From contig NZ_CP102486.1 of NCBI RefSeq assembly GCF_026261605.1, forward strand, positions 1,798,001-1,862,000: a DNA stretch of 64,000 bases. The letters run 5' to 3'. How positions within the stretch are numbered: position 1 is the stretch's first letter; each line of letters begins with the position of its first letter. Shown here piece by piece: positions 25,518-34,093 of this stretch. The notes below the pieces were generated by a model that saw only the letters and a program-made list of their open reading frames with translations, was not told the DNA's origin and searched no databases. The position numbers and the translations under genes are program-made. The stretch comes from Dechloromonas sp. A34. Its GTDB lineage: Bacteria > Pseudomonadota > Gammaproteobacteria > Burkholderiales > Rhodocyclaceae.

Positions 25518-27838
25518 AGAGACAACAGATGTTCCTCCGCTCGCCGCGCCGCCTGCTCGCCCTGGCCCTGAGCGCCGCCTGCGCCCCGGCCTCCGCCGCC
25601 GACAAGGTGATTCAGACCGAGACCATCGAAGTGGTGGGCAACTCGCCGCTGGCCGGCATCGGCATTCCGCGCCAGCAGGTGCCGGCCAACGTCCAGTCGG
25701 TCAGCGAACGCCAGCTTGAGGAGCAGGAAAGCCTGAACCTGCCGGAATTCATGGTTCGCCAGCTGCCCAGCGTCAATATCAACGAGGTCCAGGGCAACCC
25801 CTTCCAGCAGGACGTCAATTACCGCGGCTTCACCGCCTCGCCGCTGCTCGGCACGGCGCAGGGCCTCTCGGTCTACCTCGACGGCGTACGCATCAACGAA
25901 CCCTTCGGCGACACCGTGAACTGGGATCTGCTGCCCCATTCGGCGATCGCCGGCATGGAGCTGGTGCCCGGTTCCAACCCGGTCTTCGGCCTGAACACCC
26001 TGGGTGGCGCGCTGGCAATCCGGACCAAGAGCGGTTTCAGCCATCCCGGCAGCAAATTCGAGCTGTCCGGCGGCAGTTTCGGGCGCAGCAATGTCGAAGT
26101 GGAGCATGGCGGCACGGCCGGCACGCTGGGCTGGTACGTTGCCGCAGACTGGTTCAACGAAGACGGCTGGCGCGATTACTCCAAGTCCGAGGCCAAACAG
26201 TTGTTCGGCAAGTTGTCGCACAAGAGCGCCGCCGGCGAGGCCGACCTGACGTTAACTCGCGCCGTGACCAAGATGACCGGCAACGGCCTGCTGCCGCTGT
26301 CGATGTTCGCGGCCCGCCGCGAGCAGATCTTCACCCACCCCGACCAGACGCGCAACGACCTGACGCAGTTGGCGCTCAGCGGCCGCCTCTGGCTCAGCGA
26401 CACGCAAAGCCTCTCCGCCAATGTCTATCACCGGCGCAGCAAGACGCGCACCCTGAACGGCGACGCCAACGACGAGTTCGAGGACGGCCCCTTCGACGGT
26501 GTCTCGAACCACGAGTCCGGCGCCAACAATCGCACCCGCACCCGGCAGCAGGGCAGCGGCGCCGCGCTGCAATGGAACCTCAACACCGAACGCCAGCAGC
26601 TGACGGTCGGCACCTCGCTCGACTACGCCCGGATGCGCTTCACCCAGACCCAGGAAATCGGCGTCATCGACGCGACACGCGGCGTCTCCGAACTTGGTCC
26701 GGTCGAGGAAGAGAACGCCGTGCGTGGCACGACCCGCACGGCCAGTTTCTTCGTCACCGATACCGTGGCCCTGACCCCGAAGCTGCACCTGACCGGCGCC
26801 GCCCGCTACAACATGAGCCGGGTCACGACCCACGACGAGCTCAACCCCAACCCGCCCAACCTCGACGGCGACCATAGCTACAAGAAGCTAAACCCGGCCC
26901 TCGGCCTGACCTGGCAGCTCGCGCCGGCACTCAACGCCTATGCCGGTTTCAGCCAGGGCAACCGGGTGCCGACGCCGATCGAGCTGGGCTGCGCCGACCC
27001 GGCCAATCCCTGCACCCTGCCCAATGCGATGGCCGCCGACCCCTTCCTCAAGCAGGTCGTCGCCCGGACCCTGGAAGCCGGCCTGCGCGGCAAACTGGCC
27101 GGCGATATCGGCTGGAATGCCGGGGTCTATCGCACGGAGTCTGCCGACGACATCCTGTTCGTTGGCACTTCGACCAGCGCCGGCTACTTCACCAACTTCG
27201 GCAAGACCCAGCGCCAGGGGCTGGAACTCGGCCTCAACGGCCAGCTACGGCGCGTCGACTGGTTCGCCAACTACAGCTACCTGCACGCCACCTTCCAGTC
27301 CGCCGCCTGCCTGCTCGCCGAGAACAACAGCTCGCGCGGCACCGCAGCCGAATGCACGGCCAACGGTCAGGACGACGAAATTCTGGTCGGCAAGGGCGAT
27401 CGCCTGCCCGGCCTGCCAACACATAGCTTGAAGCTCGGCCTTGGCTGGCGGGCGACCGACTGGCTGCGGCTGGGCGGCGACGTCCAGGCCTTCTCCGGCC
27501 AGTACGCCCGTGGCAACGAAAACAACCAGCACCAGTCGGGCACCGTGACCGACGCCTTCGGTACTACCCGGACCTTCGACGGCCCGGGCAAGACCGCCGG
27601 CTACGCCATCCTGAATCTCAATGCCGAGGCCAAACTGGGCGCCGGCTGGCAGGTCTTTGCCCGGGTCAACAACGTCTTCGATAAGCGCTACGCTACGGCC
27701 GCCGCGCTCGCCGAAAACCCGTTCAATGCCGGCGGCAGCTTCCAGAGCGATTCCGGCGACTGGCGGCGCGAAACCTTCGTCGCTCCCGGCGCGCCCCGTG
27801 CCGCCTGGATCGGCGTCCGCTACGCCTTCGGCAAATGA
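25514..27838 (+). CDS. TonB-dependent outer-membrane receptor, candidate metal/metallophore importer of the quinoprotein operon
   Basis: 774 residues with a signal peptide (LLALALSAACAPASA). The plug domain (~45-165) has IEVVGNSP, QEESLNLPEFMVRQLPSVNINEVQGNPFQQDVNYRGF and LDGVRINEPFGDTVNWDLLP. A 22-strand barrel ends in the aromatic WIGVRYAFGK. Style is that of the CirA/FecA-like receptors. Co-transcription with a TonB, a SoxYZ-like carrier and a metallo-hydrolase, divergent from an enzyme with a lanthanide-type active site, makes lanthanide or lanthanophore uptake a reasonable hypothesis, as for LutH-type receptors. Nothing in the sequence alone proves the ligand. Its start overlaps the tonB stop. 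Confidence 0.88.
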   Translation: MKRQQMFLRSPRRLLALALSAACAPASAADKVIQTETIEVVGNSPLAGIGIPRQQVPANVQSVSERQLEEQESLNLPEFMVRQLPSVNINEVQGNPFQQDVNYRGFTASPLLGTAQGLSVYLDGVRINEPFGDTVNWDLLPHSAIAGMELVPGSNPVFGLNTLGGALAIRTKSGFSHPGSKFELSGGSFGRSNVEVEHGGTAGTLGWYVAADWFNEDGWRDYSKSEAKQLFGKLSHKSAAGEADLTLTRAVTKMTGNGLLPLSMFAARREQIFTHPDQTRNDLTQLALSGRLWLSDTQSLSANVYHRRSKTRTLNGDANDEFEDGPFDGVSNHESGANNRTRTRQQGSGAALQWNLNTERQQLTVGTSLDYARMRFTQTQEIGVIDATRGVSELGPVEEENAVRGTTRTASFFVTDTVALTPKLHLTGAARYNMSRVTTHDELNPNPPNLDGDHSYKKLNPALGLTWQLAPALNAYAGFSQGNRVPTPIELGCADPANPCTLPNAMAADPFLKQVVARTLEAGLRGKLAGDIGWNAGVYRTESADDILFVGTSTSAGYFTNFGKTQRQGLELGLNGQLRRVDWFANYSYLHATFQSAACLLAENNSSRGTAAECTANGQDDEILVGKGDRLPGLPTHSLKLGLGWRATDWLRLGGDVQAFSGQYARGNENNQHQSGTVTDAFGTTRTFDGPGKTAGYAILNLNAEAKLGAGWQVFARVNNVFDKRYATAAALAENPFNAGGSFQSDSGDWRRETFVAPGAPRAAWIGVRYAFGK

Positions 27839-29196
27839 ACGCCCCAATGAACGCCCGGCTCAGCCTCCATACCCGCATCAGCCTCGTGCTGACCGGCCTC
27901 GCCGCCAGCCTGTTGCTGGTCCTCGGCGGCGTCTGGTTGCACGGTGCCCGGCAGGGCATCCACGAGGAAGTCGAGGCGGCGAGCCGGGTGTCCGAGCAGT
28001 GGCTCAAGGCCCTGGGCGGCGAGCTGAAAGACGCGCCGGCCGAACGGCTGCTTGCCGTCGTCCGCCCGCTCGGCCGCATTCGCGCCAACGAACTGCAGGT
28101 CATCGCAGCCGACGGCGGCCTGCTCTATACATCGCCGCCGCCGACCTACAAGGCCGGGCGTAGCGTGCCGGCCTGGTTCACCGCGTTGCTGCGGCCCGAG
28201 TTCGTGCCCCGCACGCTGGTCGTCGGCGAGCTGCAACTGGTGCTCCAGCCCGATCCCTCGCGCGCCCTGATCGACGCCTGGGACGACCTGGTCGCCATGG
28301 CCGGCTGGGCGCTGGCCCTGCTCGGAGTGCTCTTCGTGGCCACCCGCCAGGCGCTGGCACTGGCCCTGCGCCCACTCGGCCAGGTCATGCTGGCCCTGGA
28401 CCGCACCGGCAGCGGCCGTTTCGACACCCGCCTGCCGGCCTTCGCAACGCCGGAACTGGGGCGCCTGTCGCGCGCTTTCAACGGCATGGCGGACCGCTTG
28501 CGGGCGGCGGTCGACGATAACGTCCGCCTCGACACCGAGCGCGAAGTCGCCCACCGCATGCAGGCCCGGCTTGAGGACGAGCGCCGGCTGATCGCCCGCG
28601 AACTGCATGACGAACTGGCCCAAGGCATTACCGCCGTCCGTGCCCTGGCCGGTGCCATCGTCCAGCGCACGGCCGAACAGCCGGCGCTGTACAGCCCGGC
28701 GCAAAGCATCGTCGCCGTCACCGGCGAAATGCAGGAAGGCGTCAAGGCCATCCTGCATCGCCTGCGCCCACTGCCCGGCGCCAGCTTCGGAGCTGCGCTG
28801 GAACGCCTGCTCACCGCCTGGCGTCTGCAGCACGAAGAGATTGACCTGCAGGCCACGCTGGCCTTCGGCGCGGCGCCGGTGGCCGACGAACTGGCCCAGG
28901 CCGCAATCCGCATCATCCAGGAAGGGCTGACCAACGTCGTCCGCCATGCCGGTGCCAGCCGGGTCGAACTGGCCCTCGGCCGCTGCGCCGATGCCCTGCA
29001 AATAACCTTGAGCGACAACGGCCGCGGCCGCGACGGCCGGCCCTCGGCCCAGGCCGGCAGCGGCCTCGGTCTGGCCGGCATGGCCGAGCGCGTCGCCGCG
29101 CTGGGCGGCCATCTCGAATTCACCACCCCGGCCGGCGGCGGTTTCTGCCTGTCCGCCCGCCTGCCGGAATCCACCACCATGGAGGAACTCTCATGA
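27835..29196 (+). CDS. MoxY-like sensor histidine kinase
   Basis: 453 residues. Helix one (~18-38) and helix two (~160-177) flank a ~120-residue periplasmic domain of the LapD/MoxY type (EEVEAASRVSEQWLKALGG...LLYTSPPPTYKAGRSVPAWF...). HAMP (~178-230) and a HisKA_3 core follow: LIARELHDELAQGITAVRALAGA with the phospho-His, then the HATPase IIQEGLTNVVRHAGA, LSDNGRGRDG and GSGLGLAGMAERVAALGG. MoxYX of methylotrophs controls PQQ methanol dehydrogenase genes, matching the setting here. The ATGA overlap with the receptor upstream and the regulator downstream makes the pair part of the operon. Confidence 0.88.
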   Translation: MNAPMNARLSLHTRISLVLTGLAASLLLVLGGVWLHGARQGIHEEVEAASRVSEQWLKALGGELKDAPAERLLAVVRPLGRIRANELQVIAADGGLLYTSPPPTYKAGRSVPAWFTALLRPEFVPRTLVVGELQLVLQPDPSRALIDAWDDLVAMAGWALALLGVLFVATRQALALALRPLGQVMLALDRTGSGRFDTRLPAFATPELGRLSRAFNGMADRLRAAVDDNVRLDTEREVAHRMQARLEDERRLIARELHDELAQGITAVRALAGAIVQRTAEQPALYSPAQSIVAVTGEMQEGVKAILHRLRPLPGASFGAALERLLTAWRLQHEEIDLQATLAFGAAPVADELAQAAIRIIQEGLTNVVRHAGASRVELALGRCADALQITLSDNGRGRDGRPSAQAGSGLGLAGMAERVAALGGHLEFTTPAGGGFCLSARLPESTTMEELS

Positions 29197-29840
29197 ACCA
29201 AGCACTGCACGGCGTCCGCGTCCTGCTCGCCGACGACCACGCCATCGTCCGCCTCGGTTTTCGCCTGCTGCTCGAAGGTGCGGGGGCGGTCGTCGTCGGC
29301 GAGGCCGATACTGGCGAAAGCGCCATCCGCCTCTACGCCGAAACGACGCCCGACCTCGTCGTCATGGATGTCTCGATGCCCGGCATCGGCGGCCTGGCGG
29401 CGCTCGAACGCCTGCTCGTCTGGGAAGCCAAGGCCCGGGTGCTGATGCTCTCGGCGCATCACGACGACATCGTGCCGGTGCGCGCCCTGCGCCTCGGGGC
29501 CAGCGGCTACCTGTGCAAGCGCGCCGCACCCGAGGAATTCCTGCGCGCCGTCGGGCAGGTCGCCGGTGGCCGCCGCTACCTCGATCCAGAACTGGCGCAG
29601 ACCGTCGCCCTGGCCCAGCTCTCCGGCTCGGCCCAGCCGGTCGAGACGCTGACCGAGAAGGAACTCGCCGTCTTTCTGAAGCTGGCCGAAGGCCGTTCTG
29701 TCAATGACGTGGCGGCCGACTTCTGCCTCAGCCCGAGCACCGTCGGCACCCATCTCTATCACATCAAGCAAAAACTCAATGTCCAGAACGCCGCCGAACT
29801 GACCCTGGTCGCCGTGCGCAACGGACTGCTCGAGGTCTGA
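29193..29840 (+). CDS. MoxX-like NarL/FixJ-family response regulator
   Basis: 215 residues. Receiver domain (~6-122) with acidic pair LLADDHAIVRLGF, phospho-acceptor Asp in LVVMDVSMPGIGG, Thr/Ser in LMLSAHHDD and Lys in GYLCKRAAPEEF. LuxR-type HTH (~148-210) with LTEKELAVFLKLAEGRSVNDVAADFCLSPSTVGTHLYHIKQKL. It is coupled to the kinase by a four-base overlap. By analogy with MoxX it would control alcohol dehydrogenase and cofactor genes. It lacks an AAA+ domain, so it cannot be the sigma-54 activator itself and may act through that activator. Confidence 0.9.
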   Translation: MNQALHGVRVLLADDHAIVRLGFRLLLEGAGAVVVGEADTGESAIRLYAETTPDLVVMDVSMPGIGGLAALERLLVWEAKARVLMLSAHHDDIVPVRALRLGASGYLCKRAAPEEFLRAVGQVAGGRRYLDPELAQTVALAQLSGSAQPVETLTEKELAVFLKLAEGRSVNDVAADFCLSPSTVGTHLYHIKQKLNVQNAAELTLVAVRNGLLEV

Positions 29841-30782
29841 TTGATACCCGATCCGCTTTTCCCTATCCGCCAGCCGCGCTATGCCCGGCAGATGGCGGTC
29901 GGCGACGGTCACCTGGTGTATGTCGAGGAATGCGTCGCCGACTACGGCCTGCCCGTGCTCTTCCTGCACGGCGGCCCAGGCAGTGGCTGCTCGCCGGTCC
30001 AGCGCCGGCTGTTCGATCCGCAGCGCTTCCACGCGGTGCTCTTCGACCAGCGCGGCTGCGGCCGCAGCAAACCGCTCGGCAGCCTGCGCGCCAATACCAC
30101 GGCGCATCTGGTGACCGACCTCGAATACCTGCGCGAAGCCCTCGGCATTCCGGCCTGGATCGTTTTCGGCGGCTCCTGGGGCAGCCTGCTGGCGCTGACT
30201 TACGCCCAGCTCTACCCGGAGCGCGTGCTCGGCCTGGTGCTGCGCGGCATCTTTCTCGGCTCGGCTGAGGAAATCCGCGCCTACGTGCAGGGCGGCAACG
30301 GTGTGCCGCCGGAGGCCTGGCAAGCTTTTGCCGAGGCCATGCCGGCCGGTGAACGCGGCGATCTGCTGGCGGCCTACACCCGCCGTATCCTCGGCGACGA
30401 CCTGCTGGTCGCAACGGCGGCCGCCCATGCCTGGCTGGATTACGAACGGGCCCAGATGGGCGAAGCGCCGCTCACCGCAGCGCCCGACGCCGTGCAACTG
30501 GCCAAGGCGCGGATCCAGCTGCACTACCTGAGCAATCACTGCTTTTTGAACCCCGGTCAGCTGCTGGCCGGCGTCGACCGCCTGCGCCACATCCCCGCCA
30601 CCATCGTGCAAGGCATGGCCGACCCGGTCTGCCCGCCGCATATCGCCGAAAAACTGCACCGTGCCTGGCCGGAAGCGACCTGGATGCCGGTCGCCGGCGC
30701 CGGCCACGGCGGCCTGAGCCCCCCGATCGCCAAGGCCTGCATCAAGGCCCTGGGCTGGGTGGCGGAGTGCGTGGAGGGGTAG
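29841..30782 (+). CDS. pip: Proline iminopeptidase (prolyl aminopeptidase, S33)
   Basis: 313 residues, the usual size, starting at TTG 29841 immediately after the previous stop. Alpha/beta hydrolase motifs: oxyanion HGGPGSGCSPVQRRLFDP (~44-61), LFDQRGCGRSKP, nucleophile Ser in FGGSWGSLLALTYAQLYPERV (~111-131), Asp in IVQGMADPVCPP, and His in GAGHGG near the C-terminus, so the triad is complete. The cytoplasmic enzyme removes N-terminal proline from peptides. It abuts the MoxX-like regulator and may be read through from that operon, but has no evident functional link. Confidence 0.92.
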   Translation: MIPDPLFPIRQPRYARQMAVGDGHLVYVEECVADYGLPVLFLHGGPGSGCSPVQRRLFDPQRFHAVLFDQRGCGRSKPLGSLRANTTAHLVTDLEYLREALGIPAWIVFGGSWGSLLALTYAQLYPERVLGLVLRGIFLGSAEEIRAYVQGGNGVPPEAWQAFAEAMPAGERGDLLAAYTRRILGDDLLVATAAAHAWLDYERAQMGEAPLTAAPDAVQLAKARIQLHYLSNHCFLNPGQLLAGVDRLRHIPATIVQGMADPVCPPHIAEKLHRAWPEATWMPVAGAGHGGLSPPIAKACIKALGWVAECVEG

Positions 30783-30854
30783 GGTTGGCGGGGGGCGAGC
30801 TTGCCTCCCGCCCGGCGCAGTGCGGTTGCCGTCGGACGGCAACCGCGTCACGGC

Positions 30855-32162
30855 TTACTTCAGCTTGACGGCCTGAATGTCGGTCTTGGCCTTGGCGCCG
30901 AAGCCGACAGTGCGGACCCACGAGACATGGTGGCCGCGGGTCGTAATGCTGTCGTCGTGCACCGCGAAGCCGACGCTGTAGACGCCGCCTTCCTTGAACG
31001 CCTTGTCGTCGTCGTTGGCAAGGTTCAGCGGGCGGGTCAGCAGCACCGTCCAGGTGCCGTCCTTCCACACCCCGACGGCCTTGTTGTCGGCAGCCGAACC
31101 GGTTACATCGCCCGGTTGCAGGTAGTAACGCGGCACCATGTCGCCTTCCTTCCAGCCGGCGTTGGGATCGAAGGGCACCGCATTGCCGCCCTTGACCAGG
31201 TAATTGGCCTGCCGCCTGAGCTGGTTGGCAGTGACTTCCTTGCTGCCGAACTTGGCGGCGTCGAACATGTATTTGGGCTGCTTGGTCTTGTCGTCCATGT
31301 TCGAGGCGAAGGGGTTCTTGCCGGCGTCGAAATTGCGCCAGTGGAGTACCCAGCCGTCGTCCGCCATATTGATCGGATTGCTGCGGTTGGCGCGCCACTG
31401 AATCAGGTCGGCAAAGCCGCCCTCGGCCTTGATCTTGGCAAGCTCATCGAGCGACTTACCGGTCTTCCAGTCGGAAGGGTCGTTGCGCGAGGCGGGCAGG
31501 TACTTGCGCACGTCGGCCTTGCCGTAGGCTTTCATCGCCTCGTTGGCGGCGACTTCGTCCTTGGTCGCGACCTTGCGCGAATCGCGCTCGCCGTCGTGGC
31601 AGGTCAGCCAGCAGCCTTGTTGCGCGAACATCGGCACCTTGCCGTCGTCGATCATCATTGACAGGCGATCCTCGTAGATCGCCGGCTGCTTCCCTTGCTG
31701 GATGGGCGCGTCGAGGCGCGGCGCGCCCCAGGCCTTCCATTCCTTGCCGTCGAAACGGTAGTAGGGGTACTCGGTGCCCGGTTCCGGCGCCTGGGTCTTC
31801 CACTGGAAGCGAAAGTAGGCGTTCTCGGCATCGTAGGCGGCCTGCACCTGGAGTTCGACAAAACCGTTCTTGGCACGCACCGGCATCGGTTCCAGCGGAT
31901 TGGCCTTGACCAGCTTGGCGCCGAGGTCCTTCTCGTTATCCTCTTCATCGTGGCAGGTAGTGCAGGCGTCGCCGCGGATGACCTCCTTCGAGGCTCCTTT
32001 GTGTTCGGCGCTGCGCAGCCATTCGTAAGTCGACTGGCCGGGATAGAAGAGCGGCACTTTGACGACGGGAACTTTGGGCCAGTTTATCTTGGCCGGATCG
32101 GCGGCCAGCGCCGGCATCACGGCGAATGTCGCCGCGCAAAGGATGCTTGTTTTTAGTTTCAT
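30855..32162 (-). CDS. Periplasmic cytochrome c with ethylbenzene-dehydrogenase-type haem domain
   Basis: 435 residues from ATG 32162, with a strong AGGAGG ribosome site; upstream in-frame ATG 32243 is rejected. Signal peptide ILCAATFAVMPALA. A canonical c-haem site CTTCH (GDACTTCHDEEDNEKD, ~67-71) is followed by an EB_dh domain. That domain contains a second candidate haem site of unusual form, CWLTCH (QQGCWLTCHDGERD), with three residues between the cysteines. The C-terminal half has VWKDGTWTVLLTRPL and VGFAVHDDSITTRGHHVSW. Related proteins serve as electron carriers or haem-b subunits of DMSO-reductase-family enzymes and in anaerobic respiration. It stands alone here, so its partner is unknown. 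A weak FNR-like box lies ~130 bases upstream. Confidence 0.85.
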   Translation of the reverse strand: MKLKTSILCAATFAVMPALAADPAKINWPKVPVVKVPLFYPGQSTYEWLRSAEHKGASKEVIRGDACTTCHDEEDNEKDLGAKLVKANPLEPMPVRAKNGFVELQVQAAYDAENAYFRFQWKTQAPEPGTEYPYYRFDGKEWKAWGAPRLDAPIQQGKQPAIYEDRLSMMIDDGKVPMFAQQGCWLTCHDGERDSRKVATKDEVAANEAMKAYGKADVRKYLPASRNDPSDWKTGKSLDELAKIKAEGGFADLIQWRANRSNPINMADDGWVLHWRNFDAGKNPFASNMDDKTKQPKYMFDAAKFGSKEVTANQLRRQANYLVKGGNAVPFDPNAGWKEGDMVPRYYLQPGDVTGSAADNKAVGVWKDGTWTVLLTRPLNLANDDDKAFKEGGVYSVGFAVHDDSITTRGHHVSWVRTVGFGAKAKTDIQAVKLK

Positions 32163-32290
32163 GATGGACGTCCCTCCTGATCGGGATTGAAGACTGGAAA
32201 CTCGACGGGGTAGCACACCTGCATGGTTTGAGCTGTGCGGCATGTATCCCGTTCAGGTAGAAGATACTACGCTCCCGGAATGGATACAGG

Positions 32291-32304
32291 CTGATCCGCT
32301 TCAA
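32291..32304. promoter_or_regulatory. Weak FNR-like half-matched box
   Basis: CTGATCCGCTTCAA reads TTGAAGCGGATCAG leftward, keeping TTGA and ATCA of TTGAT-N4-ATCAA with the right spacing. It is upstream of a cytochrome gene that would suit anaerobic control, but two mismatches make this tentative. Confidence 0.25.
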
Positions 32305-32422
32305 GCAAGGCGCAAGAATCGCCGCTGGTTCCCCTGACTGCGCGGAGTTGAGCATAGGCCCGGTACTATGTATGTGCGGTGGGCTGCATAATGCTTGATC
32401 CAAGCTTCCACTATCGTTTCCA

Positions 32423-33973
32423 GTGATCCATCCGCCGACCATCGTCCTCGCCACCCTCAACGCCAAATATATCCATGCCTCGCTCGGCCTGCGCTGCCTG
32501 CTGGCCAACATGTGCGAGCTGCGCGGACGGACCGCGCTGCGCGAATTCACCATTGCCCGCCCGGCGCAGGAAGTGGCCGATGAACTGCTGCTGACGCTGG
32601 GTGCCCCGACGGCCGGCCCGCAGATCCTCGGCTTCGGCGTCTATATCTGGAATGTGGTGCAGACGACCGCCGTGCTCCGCCTGCTGCGGGCGGAGCGGCC
32701 CGAGATCAAGGTAGTGCTGGGCGGCCCGGAAGTCAGCCACGAGGTCGATCAACAGGAAATCATCGGGCTGGCCGACCATGTGATTACCGGCTGGGGCGAC
32801 CTGAGCTTCGCCAAACTGTGCCGCGCGTTGCTCGCTGGCCCCCGGCCGCTGAGCAAGGTGATTGCCGGCGAGCAGCCGCCGCTTGACCAGCTGGCGCTGC
32901 CCTATGACGAATATTCCGACGCCGACCTGGCGCACCGCCTGCTCTATGTCGAGGCTTCGCGCGGCTGCCCGTTCAAGTGCGAGTTCTGCCTCAGTGCTCT
33001 CGACAAGACCGCCTGGGCCTTCGACCTGGAGCGCTTCCTGGCCGCGATGGATGGTCTCTACCGGCGCGGGGCGCGTAATTTCAAGTTTGTCGATCGCACC
33101 TTCAACCTCAAGATCGACGTCTCACTGCGCATCCTGCAGTTCTTCCTCGACCGCCTGAGCGACGAGCTGTTTCTGCATTTCGAGGTCGTGCCCGACCATC
33201 TGCCGGAGCGCCTCAAAGCGATGATCGTGCAGTTCCCGCCCGGCGTGCTGCAGTTCGAGATCGGCATCCAGAGCTTCAATGCCGAGGTCCAGCAACGCAT
33301 CTCGCGGCGCCAGGACAACCAGAAAGCCGAGGCCAACCTGCGCTGGCTGGTGGAGCACGCCAATGCCCACCTGCACACCGACCTGATCTTCGGCCTGCCT
33401 GGCGAAACGCTGGCCAGCTTCGCCGCCGGCTTCGACCGCCTCTATCGTCTGGGGCCACACGAGATCCAGCTCGGTATCCTGAAGCGCCTGCGCGGCACGC
33501 CGATCGCCCGCCACAGCCTCGACCACGGCATGGTCTACGACCCGGCGCCGCCCTACACGGTGCGCCAGACCGCCGTCGTCGATGCCGCGACCATGCAATG
33601 TTTCGCCCGCTTTGCCCGCTACTGGGACCTGCTGGCCAATTCGGGCCGCTTCCCACAGACGCTGCCGCTGCTGCTCGACGAAGGATCGTCGCCTTTCCAG
33701 GCCTTCCTGGCCTTCGCCGACTGGCTGTGGCAGACCACCGCCAGGACCAGCGGCCTGAGCCCGGAAGCGCTGGTCGATGCGCTGTTCGAATATCTGACCC
33801 GGCACTGCGCCTTGCCGTATCCGCAGGTCACCGCCGCCTTGCTCGCCGACTACGTGGCGAGCGGCGCACGCGGCAGCCCGGCGGCCCTGCGCGGACGCCT
33901 GCCGCCCCGGGAATCGCCCAAACCTTCGCCAAGACAACTGGCGCAACGCCAGGCGCAGCATCGGGCGGCCTGA
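32423..33973 (+). CDS. B12-binding-domain radical SAM protein (DUF4080 type)
   Basis: 516 residues from GTG 32423. An N-terminal cobalamin-binding Rossmann region (~5-150: LATLNAKYIHASLGLRCLLANM, LGFGVYIWNVVQTTAVLRLL, VVLGGPEVSHE) precedes the radical SAM barrel with the 4Fe-4S motif CPFKCEFC (EASRGCPFKCEFCLSALDK, ~180). KFVDRTFNLK, LQFEIGIQSFNAEVQQRISR and TDLIFGLPGET are Elp3/MiaB-like barrel features, and a DUF4080-like tail follows (~370-480). The B12 domain appears to lack an obvious DxHxxG His, so cobalamin may bind base-off without a protein ligand, or not at all. The reaction is unknown. It is monocistronic. Confidence 0.87.
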   Translation: MIHPPTIVLATLNAKYIHASLGLRCLLANMCELRGRTALREFTIARPAQEVADELLLTLGAPTAGPQILGFGVYIWNVVQTTAVLRLLRAERPEIKVVLGGPEVSHEVDQQEIIGLADHVITGWGDLSFAKLCRALLAGPRPLSKVIAGEQPPLDQLALPYDEYSDADLAHRLLYVEASRGCPFKCEFCLSALDKTAWAFDLERFLAAMDGLYRRGARNFKFVDRTFNLKIDVSLRILQFFLDRLSDELFLHFEVVPDHLPERLKAMIVQFPPGVLQFEIGIQSFNAEVQQRISRRQDNQKAEANLRWLVEHANAHLHTDLIFGLPGETLASFAAGFDRLYRLGPHEIQLGILKRLRGTPIARHSLDHGMVYDPAPPYTVRQTAVVDAATMQCFARFARYWDLLANSGRFPQTLPLLLDEGSSPFQAFLAFADWLWQTTARTSGLSPEALVDALFEYLTRHCALPYPQVTAALLADYVASGARGSPAALRGRLPPRESPKPSPRQLAQRQAQHRAA

Positions 33974-34093
33974 GATGATGTGCGGGTGAGCCCGTATATC
34001 TTGGGGAATAGGAATGGGGTCAGAATCGGCCCTGCCAAGAATTAGACGAAAACCGATCCGTGCCCATCGCGCAACCCGATATGCAGATTCACC

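Noticed and set aside
28146..30851. Very long leftward frame (901 codons) opposite kinase, regulator and iminopeptidase genes
   Set aside because: Three well-supported rightward genes occupy it; antisense frames of this length are expected at this GC content.
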